From positions 10,263,336 through 10,327,335 of the forward strand of contig NZ_CP011125.1 of NCBI RefSeq assembly GCF_000737325.1: a DNA stretch of 64,000 nt. The letters are read 5' to 3'. The notes under the pieces were generated by a model. It worked only from the letters and a program-made list of their open reading frames with translations. It had not been told where the DNA came from and ran no database searches. Shown piece by piece: positions 50,599-58,931 of this stretch. Source of the DNA: Sandaracinus amylolyticus. GTDB taxonomy: Bacteria > Myxococcota_A > Polyangia > Polyangiales > Sandaracinaceae. Every line of letters begins with the position of its first letter. The stretch's first letter is position 1. Both the position numbers and the translations under genes were made by a program.

Positions 50599-51793
50599 GC
50601 TCGAGCCGCAGGAGGCGCACGCGGTCGCGATCCTCGTCACGCGGCAGGACGAGCGCGAGCAGACGCTCGGCGTCGTCGAGGTCGCCGGTGCCGCACGCGA
50701 TCTCGGCCGCGCGCAGCAGCGCGAGCGACGCCTCGTCGCGATCGACCGTCGCGCGCGCCGCGCGCTCGTGGACGCGCCACGCATCACGCGCGCGGCCCGT
50801 CGCGAGCAGGTGCGCGCCCGCGACCGACGCGGCTCGTAGATCGTCGGCGAACCGCTCGACGAGGCGAGCCACCGCGGTGTCCGCGGTGCGCGTCAGCCCG
50901 CGCTGCGACGCCTGTCGCACCACGACCTCGAGATCGGCGACCGGCGTCTGCGACGCGCCGGTCATCGCATCGAGTGCCTCGACGAAGAGCGCCTGTCGCG
51001 CGTCCTCGCGCTCTCGCGACGTCTCGGCGATGCCGCCGAGCGCGCACACCCACTCGGGGGTCCTCCAGGTCGCCCACGTCGCGATCGTCGCGGCCTCGTC
51101 GAGCGCTTCGTCGAAGGCGTCGTCGGCAGGCGCGCCGAGCACGATCTTGCCATCGCCGCCGAAGAGCGGGCCCGGGGTCGCCATCGCGGGCCGCAGCAGC
51201 GCGATCGCGTCGTCCACGCGTCGCGCGACGAGCAGGAGCGCGCCCTCGCGTCGGAGCGCGCGCGCCGCTCGCCTCGGCTCTCCGCCCGCGAGCGCGGCGG
51301 CCTCGCGCACCGCGGTGAGCCCTTCGTCGATCGCGCGCGCTTCGTGCGCGCGCTGAGCGACGAGCATCAGCGCCTCGAACCGCATCGTCGCGCTCGCGCC
51401 GCGCAGGTCCGCGACGAGCGCGCGCAGCGCGGGCAGCGCGTCCGGTCCGGTGCGGGCCTTCGCCTCCTGGAGGCGGAGATCGAGCACCGCGGGATCGTCG
51501 GCGGGACGCGCGCGCCGCACGCCCTCGGCGATCCACGCTTGCACGCGCGCTCGCGCCTCCCGTCCAGCTGCGGCGGAGATCGTGTCGATCGCGACGTCGA
51601 TCCCACGCGCCGTGCGCCTCCGCCACGACGCGAGCTCGGGATCGAGCGCCAGCATCGCGTCCACCAGCGGCGCCGGCGCCGCATCGCCGGCCCGAACGTG
51701 CGCGAGCAGCGCCTTCCAGGCGGTCGCGTCGCCCTCGTGCAGCGCGGCGACCGCAGCCCGGTCGCCGGCGAGGAGCGCCTCGAGATCCGTCAT
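50555..51793 (-). CDS. TPR-like helical repeat protein
   Basis: This 412-residue all-alpha protein has repeated helix pairs such as RVDDAIALLRPAM and GRARDAWRVHERAARAT, matching degenerate tetratricopeptide repeats. No signal. ATG 51793 is chosen; an earlier GTG-type start would add basic residues only. The stop overlaps the convergent membrane-protein gene. Function unknown. Confidence 0.6.
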   Translation of the reverse strand: MTDLEALLAGDRAAVAALHEGDATAWKALLAHVRAGDAAPAPLVDAMLALDPELASWRRRTARGIDVAIDTISAAAGREARARVQAWIAEGVRRARPADDPAVLDLRLQEAKARTGPDALPALRALVADLRGASATMRFEALMLVAQRAHEARAIDEGLTAVREAAALAGGEPRRAARALRREGALLLVARRVDDAIALLRPAMATPGPLFGGDGKIVLGAPADDAFDEALDEAATIATWATWRTPEWVCALGGIAETSREREDARQALFVEALDAMTGASQTPVADLEVVVRQASQRGLTRTADTAVARLVERFADDLRAASVAGAHLLATGRARDAWRVHERAARATVDRDEASLALLRAAEIACGTGDLDDAERLLALVLPRDEDRDRVRLLRLELSSRAARARSPQPC

Positions 51794-52363
51794 GCGACGG
51801 AGCGTACGCCGAGCGCGCGGCGGTCTTCTCCTCGCCGGCAAGCCATCACGTTCGCGCTATCTTCGCGCGCGATGGTGCGTCGTGACGCAGACGAAGGTCG
51901 AGCCGTAGGGCCGACGTCTGCGCGCTGCGCTTCTCCTGCGGGTGAGAGTCCCGCCTCGGTAGGCGCCGGAGCGCCGAGTAGCAGGCCCCGGGCGTCGGGA
52001 GAGATCCCGTCGTCCCGAGCGGGGCGTCGAAAGCCCGTCAGGCAGCGAGAGCTGTGCAGCGGGGAGCAAGATCGCGGGCCGCAACATGAAGTGAAGCCTG
52101 CAGCCTCGTCAGATGAACAATCCGAGAGCCGAGCCGCTCATTTCACGGCGAAGGCCACGCTCGAAGCGTCTGTTCCGGAGCGCGCATCGAGTCTCGGCGG
52201 GGTATGGGGCGCAGCACGCGATCACGGAGAAGCGCGGAACACGAGAGGCCCGTCTGCGCAGCCCTCGTCGGGGCGAAGCGCGCCGTATAAGCCGAAGGCG
52301 AAATCGGCCGCCGCGCAGCGGGAGTCCGAGGGGATCGTAGTACCGCACGGCATCGCCACGGCG

Positions 52364-53815
52364 ATGTCGACGAACGTCGTGCAGAACAACGCGACGGGAG
52401 GGAAGGGTCCCTGGGGCAGTCACGTCGAGGAAGCAGGTAAGCGCGAGGGAATGGCCGGCAGGACCGGACCTAACGACCCCGGCGGCCGTAGGCCGCGCGA
52501 AGAAGTGCGACAACTGCAGAGGCGACTGTGGGTCGCGGCCAAGCGAGCACCTGGAAGACGTTTTCACGCTCTTTATGACCACATCTGGAGGAGTGACGTC
52601 CTTCGGGAAGCGTGGAAGCGAGTCGAGGCGAACAAGGGCGCGGCGGGCGTCGATGGCCGGACGATCGCCGAGGTGAAGCAGTACGGAGTCGAGCGCTTCC
52701 TCGAAGAGCTCGGCGACGCACTGCGGAGCAAGACGTACCGGCCCGAGGTGGTGCTGCGCCGGTACATCCGGAAGGCAGATGGAAGGAAGCGGCCGCTGGG
52801 GATTCCGACGGTCCGGGATCGAGTGGTCCAGATGGCGGCGAAGCTGGTGCTGGAGCCGATCTTCGAGGCGGACTTTCTTCCGTGCTCGTGGGGCTTCCGG
52901 CCGAAGCGGGGCGCGCTGGGTGCGCTGGAGACGCTGAGGAAGCTCGGCGCGAAGGGGCATCACCACGTGCTCGACGCCGACATCCGCGACTACTTCGGGA
53001 GCATCGACCACGACAAGCTGATGAAGCTCGTCGCTCGACGCATCTCGGATCGGCGGATGCTCAAGCTGGTGCGGCAGTGGCTCGAAGCGGGCGTGATGGA
53101 CGGGGGCGTCGTGACTCGCAACGTCGCGGGAACGCCGCAGGGCGGAGTCATCTCTCCGCTGCTCTCGAACATCTACCTGCACGTGCTCGACGTGACGTGG
53201 ATGCGCAGGAGCGCCCCGCCCGGGACGCTGGTGCGCTACGCGGATGACTTCGTCGTGATGTGCAAGACGAAGCGCGAGTGCGAAGAGGCAGAGAGGCGCA
53301 TTCGAGTCATCCTCGGGCGCCTCGGTCTCGAGCTGCATCCGGACAAGACGAGGCGAGTCGAGCTCTACGATGGCAAGCAGGGCTTCGATTTTCTCGGACA
53401 TCACCTGCACAAACGCATGAGCGGAGCGCTGTGGGAGAAGAAAGGCAGACGCCTCTATTTCCTGCATCGCTGGCCGTCCGCGCGCGCGATGAAGCGGGTG
53501 AGACAGCGCGTGAAGGAGCTGACCCCGAGGAGGCGGTGCCACGCGGATCTTCGCGAGGTGATCGCCGATCTCAACCCCGTGCTGCGGGGCTGGGGCAACT
53601 ACTTCCGCACCGGAAATGCCGCCAAGAAATTCAACCAACTCGACAGCTACGTCTGGCGTCGGCTGCGGGACCTGCGCGTGGAGCGCAAGGGCCGGCATCT
53701 GAAGCCGGGGGAGTCGAGCAGGTGGACGCGCGAGTACTTCTGGAGCCTCGGACTTCATCGCCTGCGAGGGACCGTGCAGTACCCCGAGCGAGCCTTCTTC
53801 CGGGAGGTCGCGTAA
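52364..53815 (+). CDS. ltrA: Group II intron reverse transcriptase/maturase
   Basis: About 483 residues. The RT domain carries GIPTVRDRVVQMAAKLVLEPIFE, GTPQGGVISPLLSNIYLH and catalytic YADD. A maturase X domain follows with NPVLRGWGNYFRTGNAAKKFNQLD. No H-N-H endonuclease domain is seen at the C-terminus, so mobility may depend on the RT and host target sites. It helps fold and splice the intron RNA. The start is uncertain because the frame is open upstream; ATG 52364 is chosen and ATG 52451 is possible. Confidence 0.92.
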   Translation: MSTNVVQNNATGGKGPWGSHVEEAGKREGMAGRTGPNDPGGRRPREEVRQLQRRLWVAAKRAPGRRFHALYDHIWRSDVLREAWKRVEANKGAAGVDGRTIAEVKQYGVERFLEELGDALRSKTYRPEVVLRRYIRKADGRKRPLGIPTVRDRVVQMAAKLVLEPIFEADFLPCSWGFRPKRGALGALETLRKLGAKGHHHVLDADIRDYFGSIDHDKLMKLVARRISDRRMLKLVRQWLEAGVMDGGVVTRNVAGTPQGGVISPLLSNIYLHVLDVTWMRRSAPPGTLVRYADDFVVMCKTKRECEEAERRIRVILGRLGLELHPDKTRRVELYDGKQGFDFLGHHLHKRMSGALWEKKGRRLYFLHRWPSARAMKRVRQRVKELTPRRRCHADLREVIADLNPVLRGWGNYFRTGNAAKKFNQLDSYVWRRLRDLRVERKGRHLKPGESSRWTREYFWSLGLHRLRGTVQYPERAFFREVA

Positions 53816-53838
53816 TGCAGCGACTCGAGAGACTGCCC

Positions 53839-53873
53839 GTAAGCCGTGTGCGGGAAATCCGCACGCACGGTTT
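53839..53873 (+). ncRNA. Group II intron domain V
   Basis: The stem AAGCCGTGTGCG / CGCACGCACGGTT with a GAAA-like tetraloop (GGGAAATCC) carries the invariant AGC catalytic triad near its base. This 34-nt hairpin is the most conserved piece of group II introns and fixes the family assignment and strand. Confidence 0.88.
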
Positions 53874-53929
53874 GAACGGGGGTCTTGACCAACCGCCGGC
53901 GCAGGCCGGTAGCAGGTAAGGATCTACCA

Positions 53930-54319
53930 ATGACGACGACCAACACGCACCTCGGGATCGATCGACGGCTCTGCGGAGAGCCGGTGTCGCTCGGCGAAGG
54001 CACCGCGACCGTTCGTTTCGTCGCGAGCGCGGACATGGCGGCCGACGATCGCGGGCTCGTGCACGGCGGGTTCGTGTTCGGCCTCGCCGATCACGCGGCG
54101 ATGCTCGCGGTGAACGATCCCTTCGTGGTGCTCGGCAGCGCGGAGACGCGCTTCCTCGCGCCGGTGCGGGTGGGCGAGGAGGTGATCGCGACCGCGACGC
54201 GCACCGAGCAGAAGGGCAAGAAGCACGTGCTCGCGGTGAGCGTGAAGGTCGGCGAGCGCGAGGTGCTCTCGGGCACGATGACCGCGTTCGCGCTCGACGC
54301 GCACGTGCTCGATCGATGA
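53930..54319 (+). CDS. PaaI-like hotdog-fold thioesterase
   Basis: This 129-residue protein reads SADMAADDRGLVHGGFVFGLADHAAMLAVN, the HGGxxxxLxD-type signature of hotdog thioesterases that cleave acyl-CoA, then ETRFLAPVRVGEEVIATATRTEQ. The start ATG 53930 has AAGGA at 53918-53922, which lies within the intron's domain VI region. The intron therefore ends just before the gene. It overlaps the following TrmO gene by 4 bases (ATGA). Confidence 0.85.
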   Translation: MTTTNTHLGIDRRLCGEPVSLGEGTATVRFVASADMAADDRGLVHGGFVFGLADHAAMLAVNDPFVVLGSAETRFLAPVRVGEEVIATATRTEQKGKKHVLAVSVKVGEREVLSGTMTAFALDAHVLDR

Positions 54320-54879
54320 CGCGCCACACGCCGCGTCGGCCTCCGCAGGACCACACGAGCGCGTTCTCGCCCGGCGAGAGCGCGCGCTTCGTGATGGAGC
54401 CGATCGCGATCGCGCACACGCCGTACAAGGAGCGCTTCGGCACGCCGCACCAGGCGACGACGGTGCGCGGCACGCGCGAGGGCGAGCCGCTCGAGGCGAC
54501 GATCGAGCTCCTGCCGCACGTGCCGGTCGAGGCGCTGCGCTCGCTCGAGGGCTTCGAGCGGGTGTGGCTGATCTACGTGTTCCACATGAACGAAGGGTGG
54601 AGCGCGATGGTGCGGCCTCCGCGCGGACCGCGCGTCAAGCGCGGGGTGCTCGCGACGCGCTCGCCGCACCGGCCGAACCCGATCGGGCTGAGCGCGGTGC
54701 GACTGCTCGGCGTCGAGGGGCGCACGCTGCGCGTTCACGGTCTCGACCTGCTCGACGGGACGCCGGTGCTCGACATCAAGCCGTACGTTCCGTACGCGGA
54801 CGCGTTCCCGGAGTCGCGCGCGGGCTGGGTCGACGAGGTCGACGCGATGGAGCGCGAGCAGCGCGACGACGACGACTGA
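54316..54879 (+). CDS. trmO: TrmO/TsaA-like tRNA methyltransferase
   Basis: This 187-residue protein has the UPF0066/TsaA signature: RSPHRPNPIGLSAVRLLG, LDGTPVLDIKPYVPYADAFP. TrmO-type enzymes use SAM to methylate N6-threonylcarbamoyladenosine at tRNA position 37. It is translationally coupled to the thioesterase gene. The first 25 residues are variable, and an internal start near MEPIAIAHTPY is possible. Confidence 0.85.
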   Translation: MTRHTPRRPPQDHTSAFSPGESARFVMEPIAIAHTPYKERFGTPHQATTVRGTREGEPLEATIELLPHVPVEALRSLEGFERVWLIYVFHMNEGWSAMVRPPRGPRVKRGVLATRSPHRPNPIGLSAVRLLGVEGRTLRVHGLDLLDGTPVLDIKPYVPYADAFPESRAGWVDEVDAMEREQRDDDD

Positions 54880-55833
54880 TCACCGCGCGCGAGCGCGCGG
54901 ATGTGCGGGCACCAGCGCGGGGCCGAGCGCCTCGATGACGAGATCGACGAACGCGCGCACCTTCGCGGGCGCGGCACGACCGCTCGCGTGAACGACGTGC
55001 ACGGTGCGGCGCGGAAGGCTCGCGCGTGGGAGCACACGCTCGAGCGCGCCGCGCTCGAGATCGTGCGCGACGAGGTACACCGGGAGCGCTGCGACGCCGG
55101 CGCCGGCGAGCGCTGCGCGATGCAGCGCGCCGAGGTGCGTCGAGAGCAGCGCGATCTGCGGGCGCACCACCTGCGCGCGACCGGCGACGGTGAGCGTCCA
55201 TCGGCCGCGATCGAGCGAGTGCGCGAGATCGAGGCAGCGCCGCGACTCGAGGTCGCGCGGCTCGCGGATCGGCGCGACCGACGCGAGCCAGCGCGGGCTC
55301 GCGACCAGCACCGGCTCGTACACGCCGAGCTTGCGCGCGACGAGCCCGCTCGAGCGGAGCGAAGGCGCGATCCGGATCGCGACGTCCACGCGCTCCGCGA
55401 CGAGATCGACGTAGCGATCGGCGAGCACGAGATCGATCGAGAGCGCGGGGTGTCGCTCGAGGAGCGTGGCGAGGTGCGGCGCGAGCAGCTCCTGACCGAG
55501 CAGCGTCGGCGCGCTCACGCGCAGCAGACCGCGGATCTCGCGGTGCTCGCCGCGGGCCTCGCGCGCCGCGCGATCGACCTCGGCGAGGATGCGCTCGGCG
55601 TGCTCGGCGTAGCGCGCGCCGGCGGGCGTCGGGGCGAGCGACCGCGTGGTCCGCCGCACCAGCGGCACGCCGAGCTGCTGCTCGAGACGCGCGAGGCGCT
55701 TGCTCACCGCGGACGGCGTGAGGTGGAGCGAGCGCGCCGCGGCGGCGAGCGAGCCCTCGGCGAGCGCGCGAACCAGGATGCTCATCGCGAAGAGCGTGTC
55801 GTCGTCGTGCCGCTCGATCGGTCGTTCCAGCAC
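54880..55833 (-). CDS. LysR-family transcription regulator
   Basis: This 317-residue protein has a winged HTH (LVRALAEGSLAAAARSLHLTPSAVSKRLARLEQQLGVPL) and an effector domain of the periplasmic-binding type. It starts with GTG 55833 and is divergent from an SDR gene, the usual arrangement for LysR regulation of an adjacent enzyme. Co-inducer unknown. Its stop overlaps nothing and lies next to the TrmO stop. Confidence 0.9.
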   Translation of the reverse strand: MLERPIERHDDDTLFAMSILVRALAEGSLAAAARSLHLTPSAVSKRLARLEQQLGVPLVRRTTRSLAPTPAGARYAEHAERILAEVDRAAREARGEHREIRGLLRVSAPTLLGQELLAPHLATLLERHPALSIDLVLADRYVDLVAERVDVAIRIAPSLRSSGLVARKLGVYEPVLVASPRWLASVAPIREPRDLESRRCLDLAHSLDRGRWTLTVAGRAQVVRPQIALLSTHLGALHRAALAGAGVAALPVYLVAHDLERGALERVLPRASLPRRTVHVVHASGRAAPAKVRAFVDLVIEALGPALVPAHPRARAR

Positions 55834-55912
55834 GGAACGACTGTACGGCGGATTCGTTCCTGGCGCGCGCGACGCGGATCGCGCCAAGGTCGATGCCGGA
55901 ACGGAGGCGAGG

Positions 55913-56707
55913 ATGGAGCTCGAGCTGTCGGGAAAGCGTGCGCTGGTCACCGGGTCCACGGCGGGGATCGGGCGCGCGATCGCTGCGCGTCTCGCGGCGG
56001 AAGGCGCGGAGGTGATCGTGCACGGGCGGACCGCCGCGCGCGTCGAGGAGGCGATCGCCGCGATCGTGCCGCAGGCGAAGGGCGCGCGTCCGCGCGGGCT
56101 GGTCGCGGACCTCGCGACCGCGGAAGGCGTCGCGCGCGCGATCGCGGAGGTGCCGGAGGTCGACGTGCTGGTGAACAACGTCGGCGCGTACGAGGCGGTG
56201 CCGCTCGAGTCGCTGGAGCGCGCGAAGTGGGAGCGCCTCTTCGCGATCAACGTGATCTCGGGCGCCGAGCTCGCGCGCCATCACCTGCCGCGCATGCTCG
56301 CGCGCGACGCCGGGCGCATCGTGTTCATCTCGAGCGAGTCCGCGCTGCAGGTGCCGTCCGAGATGATCCACTACGGCGCGACGAAAGCTGCGCAGTCGGC
56401 GCTCGCGCGCGGGCTCGCGGAGCTGACGCGCGGCACGCGCGTGACGGTGAACAGCGTGCTCGCGGGACCGACGCGCTCCGAGGGCGTCGAGCGCTTCGTG
56501 GGCGAGCTGGCGCAGGCGCGAGGCACGAACGAGCAGGAGGTCGAGGCCGAGTTCTTCCGCACGGTGCGGCCGACGTCGCTGATCCAGCGCTTCCTCGCGC
56601 CCGAGGAGATCGCGGACGTGGTCGCGTTCCTCGCGAGTGCGCGCGGCGCGGCGATCTCGGGCGCTGCGGTGCGAGCCGAAGGCGGGCTCCTCAAGGGCGC
56701 GTTCTGA
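55913..56707 (+). CDS. Short-chain dehydrogenase/reductase
   Basis: This 264-residue classical SDR has KRALVTGSTAGIGRAIAARLA (TGxxxGIG cofactor loop), LVNNVGAY, catalytic Ser in IVFISSESAL, and YGATKAA (YxxxK), with NSVLAGPTRSEGV after it. It would use NAD(P)H on an unknown alcohol/ketone. It is divergent from the LysR gene. Its TGA stop is part of the 5-bp duplication made by the following IS element, which does not damage it. Confidence 0.92.
   Translation: MELELSGKRALVTGSTAGIGRAIAARLAAEGAEVIVHGRTAARVEEAIAAIVPQAKGARPRGLVADLATAEGVARAIAEVPEVDVLVNNVGAYEAVPLESLERAKWERLFAINVISGAELARHHLPRMLARDAGRIVFISSESALQVPSEMIHYGATKAAQSALARGLAELTRGTRVTVNSVLAGPTRSEGVERFVGELAQARGTNEQEVEAEFFRTVRPTSLIQRFLAPEEIADVVAFLASARGAAISGAAVRAEGGLLKGAF
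56703..56707. repeat. Left copy of IS target-site duplication TCTGA
   Basis: TCTGA precedes the left inverted repeat and recurs at 58128-58132 after the right one. It contains the stop codon TGA of the SDR gene. Confidence 0.7.
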
Positions 56708-56723
56708 CTCGCCTTTCGCGCTT
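56708..56723. repeat. Left terminal inverted repeat of the IS
   Basis: CTCGCCTTTCGCGCTT, the exact reverse complement of 58112-58127. Confidence 0.85.
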
Positions 56724-56746
56724 TTAATCGTCGGCGAGATCGAGTA

Positions 56747-56800
56747 GCCACGTGGCCCGAGTTCTTGGTTGTTGCAGCAACCGAGGGAGGGCCACGTGGC
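56747..56800 (+). promoter_or_regulatory. Hairpin covering the transposase ribosome-binding site and start codon
   Basis: GCCACGTGGCCC at 56747-56758 pairs perfectly with GGGCCACGTGGC at 56789-56800, enclosing a second palindrome GGTTGTTGCAGCAACC (56767-56782). The start codon GTG (56796) lies in the right arm and GAGGGAGG directly before it overlaps the stem. Transcripts that read in from outside the IS would fold this way and block translation, as known for IS10, IS50 and related elements. The role here is inferred. Confidence 0.6.
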
Positions 56801-58112
56801 CGAAAGCAGGCTTCGCACACTTGCCGAGGTTCTGGAAGTCGTCCGTCCAGCGTTCACGCGTCCGACGTTCGAGCGCTTCGTTGCGCTCATGCGCGGGTGG
56901 CTGCTCACCCAGCAAGCGGGCGCGGTGACCAGCGCTCTGCTCGGCGCCGGTCTCGCGGGCAGGGCGCATCACGCTGCGTTCCATCGCTTGTTCGCGGAAG
57001 CCGCTTGGGACGTCGACGAGGTCGGCACCGAGCTGCTGAAGTGGATCGTGCGGACGTGCGCGACGCGCAGATCGCTGCAGCTCGCGATCGACGACACCGT
57101 CGTTCGGAAGAAGGGCCCGATGGTGTTCGGCCTCGGCACGTATCTCGACCCGGTGCGGTCGAGTCGACGCGTGCGGAACTTCGTGTTCGGTCACCTCTGG
57201 GTCGTGCTCGTCGCGATCGTGGAAGTTCCGTTCTCGAAGCGGCGCTGGGCCGTCCCGATCTTCTTCCGGCTCTACCGCCAGGAGCGCGACTGCACGCGCA
57301 CCAACGATCCCTACGCGAAGCGCACTTCTCTCGCGCGCGAGCTGATAGATCTCGCTGCGCGCGTCGCGCCAGAACTCACCATGCACGTCTCTGCGGATGC
57401 CGCGTACTGCTGCGAGACCGTGCTTCGCGGTCTGCCGAAGAACGTCGTGGTGTACGGCACGTTGCGAGACAACGCAGTGTTGACCGCCGCCCCGATTGCG
57501 CGTCGCGGTTGCACCGGTCGTCCGCGCGTTCGCGGAGAGCGGATGCCGACGCCTGCGCAGCTCGCGGCTGATCCGTCGCGGTGGCGGTCCACACGCGCGG
57601 CGCTCTACGGACGCACTCGAGCGCTCGCGTTCAAGCAGATGGATGCGCAGTGGTACCAGGGCCGTGGTCCCGAGCTGATGCGCGTGGTCGTCGTGCGCCT
57701 GAGCGCCGGTAAGCTCAAGCACCGCGTCTACTTCTGCACCGATCCGACTCGGACTCCCGCCGACATCGTCGAGCGGTACACCGCTCGATGGCAGATCGAG
57801 GTCTGCTTCCGCGACCTGAAGCAGCACCTCGGATTCGGCGCGTCGCCGGCATGGTCGCGGCGAGCAGTCGAGCGTGTGACGCCCTTCGCTGGCTTCGTCT
57901 ACTCGATCGTCGTGATGTGGGCACGACTGTCGCTGCGACGGCCCGAACGCGCTCCACAGATCCGACGACCGTGGTACCGCGACAAGGTCGGCTTGAGCTT
58001 CGCCGACCTGCTTCACATCGCGCGGACGGACCTTTTGGATCCAGCCGCGCGCACGCAGCTCGCGAGAAACTCGCCGGTGAGCGACCGGTCGCGCTCGTTT
58101 GCAGCTGCATGA
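56796..58112 (+). CDS. IS transposase (DDE, IS701/IS4-like)
   Basis: This 438-residue DDE transposase has LQLAIDDTVVRKKG (first Asp), HVSADAAYC (second Asp) and ERYTARWQIEVCFRDLKQHLG (Glu, in the Y-x2-R-x3-E-x6-K-type signature of IS4/IS701-like enzymes). It cuts and joins the IS ends. GTG 56796 has GAGGGAGG upstream; an in-frame TTG at 56769 is unlikely. Read-through from the upstream SDR gene would be in the same direction. Confidence 0.9.
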   Translation: MAESRLRTLAEVLEVVRPAFTRPTFERFVALMRGWLLTQQAGAVTSALLGAGLAGRAHHAAFHRLFAEAAWDVDEVGTELLKWIVRTCATRRSLQLAIDDTVVRKKGPMVFGLGTYLDPVRSSRRVRNFVFGHLWVVLVAIVEVPFSKRRWAVPIFFRLYRQERDCTRTNDPYAKRTSLARELIDLAARVAPELTMHVSADAAYCCETVLRGLPKNVVVYGTLRDNAVLTAAPIARRGCTGRPRVRGERMPTPAQLAADPSRWRSTRAALYGRTRALAFKQMDAQWYQGRGPELMRVVVVRLSAGKLKHRVYFCTDPTRTPADIVERYTARWQIEVCFRDLKQHLGFGASPAWSRRAVERVTPFAGFVYSIVVMWARLSLRRPERAPQIRRPWYRDKVGLSFADLLHIARTDLLDPAARTQLARNSPVSDRSRSFAAA

Positions 58113-58127
58113 AGCGCGAAAGGCGAG
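58112..58127. repeat. Right terminal inverted repeat of the IS
   Basis: Exact reverse complement of 56708-56723; followed by the right TCTGA copy at 58128-58132. Confidence 0.85.
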
Positions 58128-58153
58128 TCTGATTATGAGATGCGCGCGCGCGC

Positions 58154-58756
58154 TCAGCGCGTGTGACCGATCCCGACGGCGCGCACGACGAGCCGACCGT
58201 CGGCGTCGAGCGGCTCGAGCGCTCGCGTGTCGCTGCGGAACGCGTCGCGATGCGTGTCGCGACCGGGGCAGAGCGCGAGGCACACGCCGAGATCGATCTC
58301 GACCCAGAGGCGCTGCTCGGCGTCGAGCGGCGCAGGCTCGTCGAGCGCGAGCGAGAGCGTGCCCGGCGCGTCCGCGTGCACGTCGCGATCGAGGACCACG
58401 AGCGCGCTCGCGTCGAGCGTCTCGCCCTCGCTCACGAGGACGCGCACTCGATGGGCGCGGGACGCGTCGCATCCGTCGCGCTCCGCGAGCTCGTACTCGA
58501 CGTGGGTCACCTCGAACGGCACGTGCACCGGGTACAGCGCGACGACGGCCGTGGTCGACGTCGTGCCCACGGGCGCGCTCACGATCGACGGGTGCTCGCA
58601 GCCCGCGCGGCCGATCGTCGCGTGCGTCGGCGTGGTGCCTCCGTCGGGGTCGAGCGGCATCGACGCGTCGCCCGCTGCGTGCACGCGCGTGTCGCACGCC
58701 GCGAGCACGATCGTGGACGCGATGAGACCGAAGCAGCGGAGCCGATCGGAGCGCAT
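58154..58756 (-). CDS. Small lipoprotein
   Basis: This 200-residue protein has a lipoprotein signal (LIASTIVLAAC) and an exported beta-rich domain with Cys (CEHPSIVSAP, CLALCPGRD). No known family. ATG 58756 precedes the signal; upstream in-frame residues are not signal-like. Its stop lies 22 bases beyond the IS duplication, so the IS sits between two convergent gene ends. Confidence 0.65.
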   Translation of the reverse strand: MRSDRLRCFGLIASTIVLAACDTRVHAAGDASMPLDPDGGTTPTHATIGRAGCEHPSIVSAPVGTTSTTAVVALYPVHVPFEVTHVEYELAERDGCDASRAHRVRVLVSEGETLDASALVVLDRDVHADAPGTLSLALDEPAPLDAEQRLWVEIDLGVCLALCPGRDTHRDAFRSDTRALEPLDADGRLVVRAVGIGHTR

Positions 58757-58931
58757 GGGCGCGGTCGCGCTCTGCAGGCGGTGGGCCAGCACGAAACCGG
58801 CGATTTCGCCGATGTACGCGCTCGGTCGTGCACAGCGTGGCGCACTCGTGCAGTGCACGCCGTGACGTCGGCTCACGCTCGCGACGGAGGCGCGTGCGCC
58901 GAGCCCATGGGCTGCCCACTGGGCCTGTGCA

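Larger units (their letters stand above)
51875..53927 (+). mobile_element. Group II intron with maturase
   Basis: The 5' end is placed at GTGCG (51875), the group II consensus start. A GC-rich folded RNA (51880-52360) precedes a maturase gene, and domain V sits at 53839-53873 with catalytic AGC and the AAGCCGTGTGCG...CGCACGCACGGTT stem. Domain VI follows (53878-53925), and the AC/AT end lies around 53927-53931. The element is intact. It sits in the gap between the TPR-like gene (minus) and a thioesterase gene (plus) rather than inside a gene. The exact 3' end is uncertain by a few bases. Confidence 0.85.
56708..58127 (+). mobile_element. Complete insertion sequence (IS701/IS4-type), 1420 bp
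   Basis: Perfect 16-bp terminal inverted repeats (CTCGCCTTTCGCGCTT at 56708-56723 and its complement at 58112-58127) enclose one transposase gene. Flanking TCTGA is duplicated. If the GA of the duplication is read as part of the IR, the match is 18 bp and the duplication shortens. The transposase stop codon's last base (58112) is the first base of the right repeat. It looks intact and recent. Confidence 0.85.

Noticed and set aside
51344..52363. Open frame upstream of the maturase start
   Set aside because: It covers the TPR-like gene in antisense and the folded 5' part of the intron; the sequence is not protein-like and is better explained as intron RNA.
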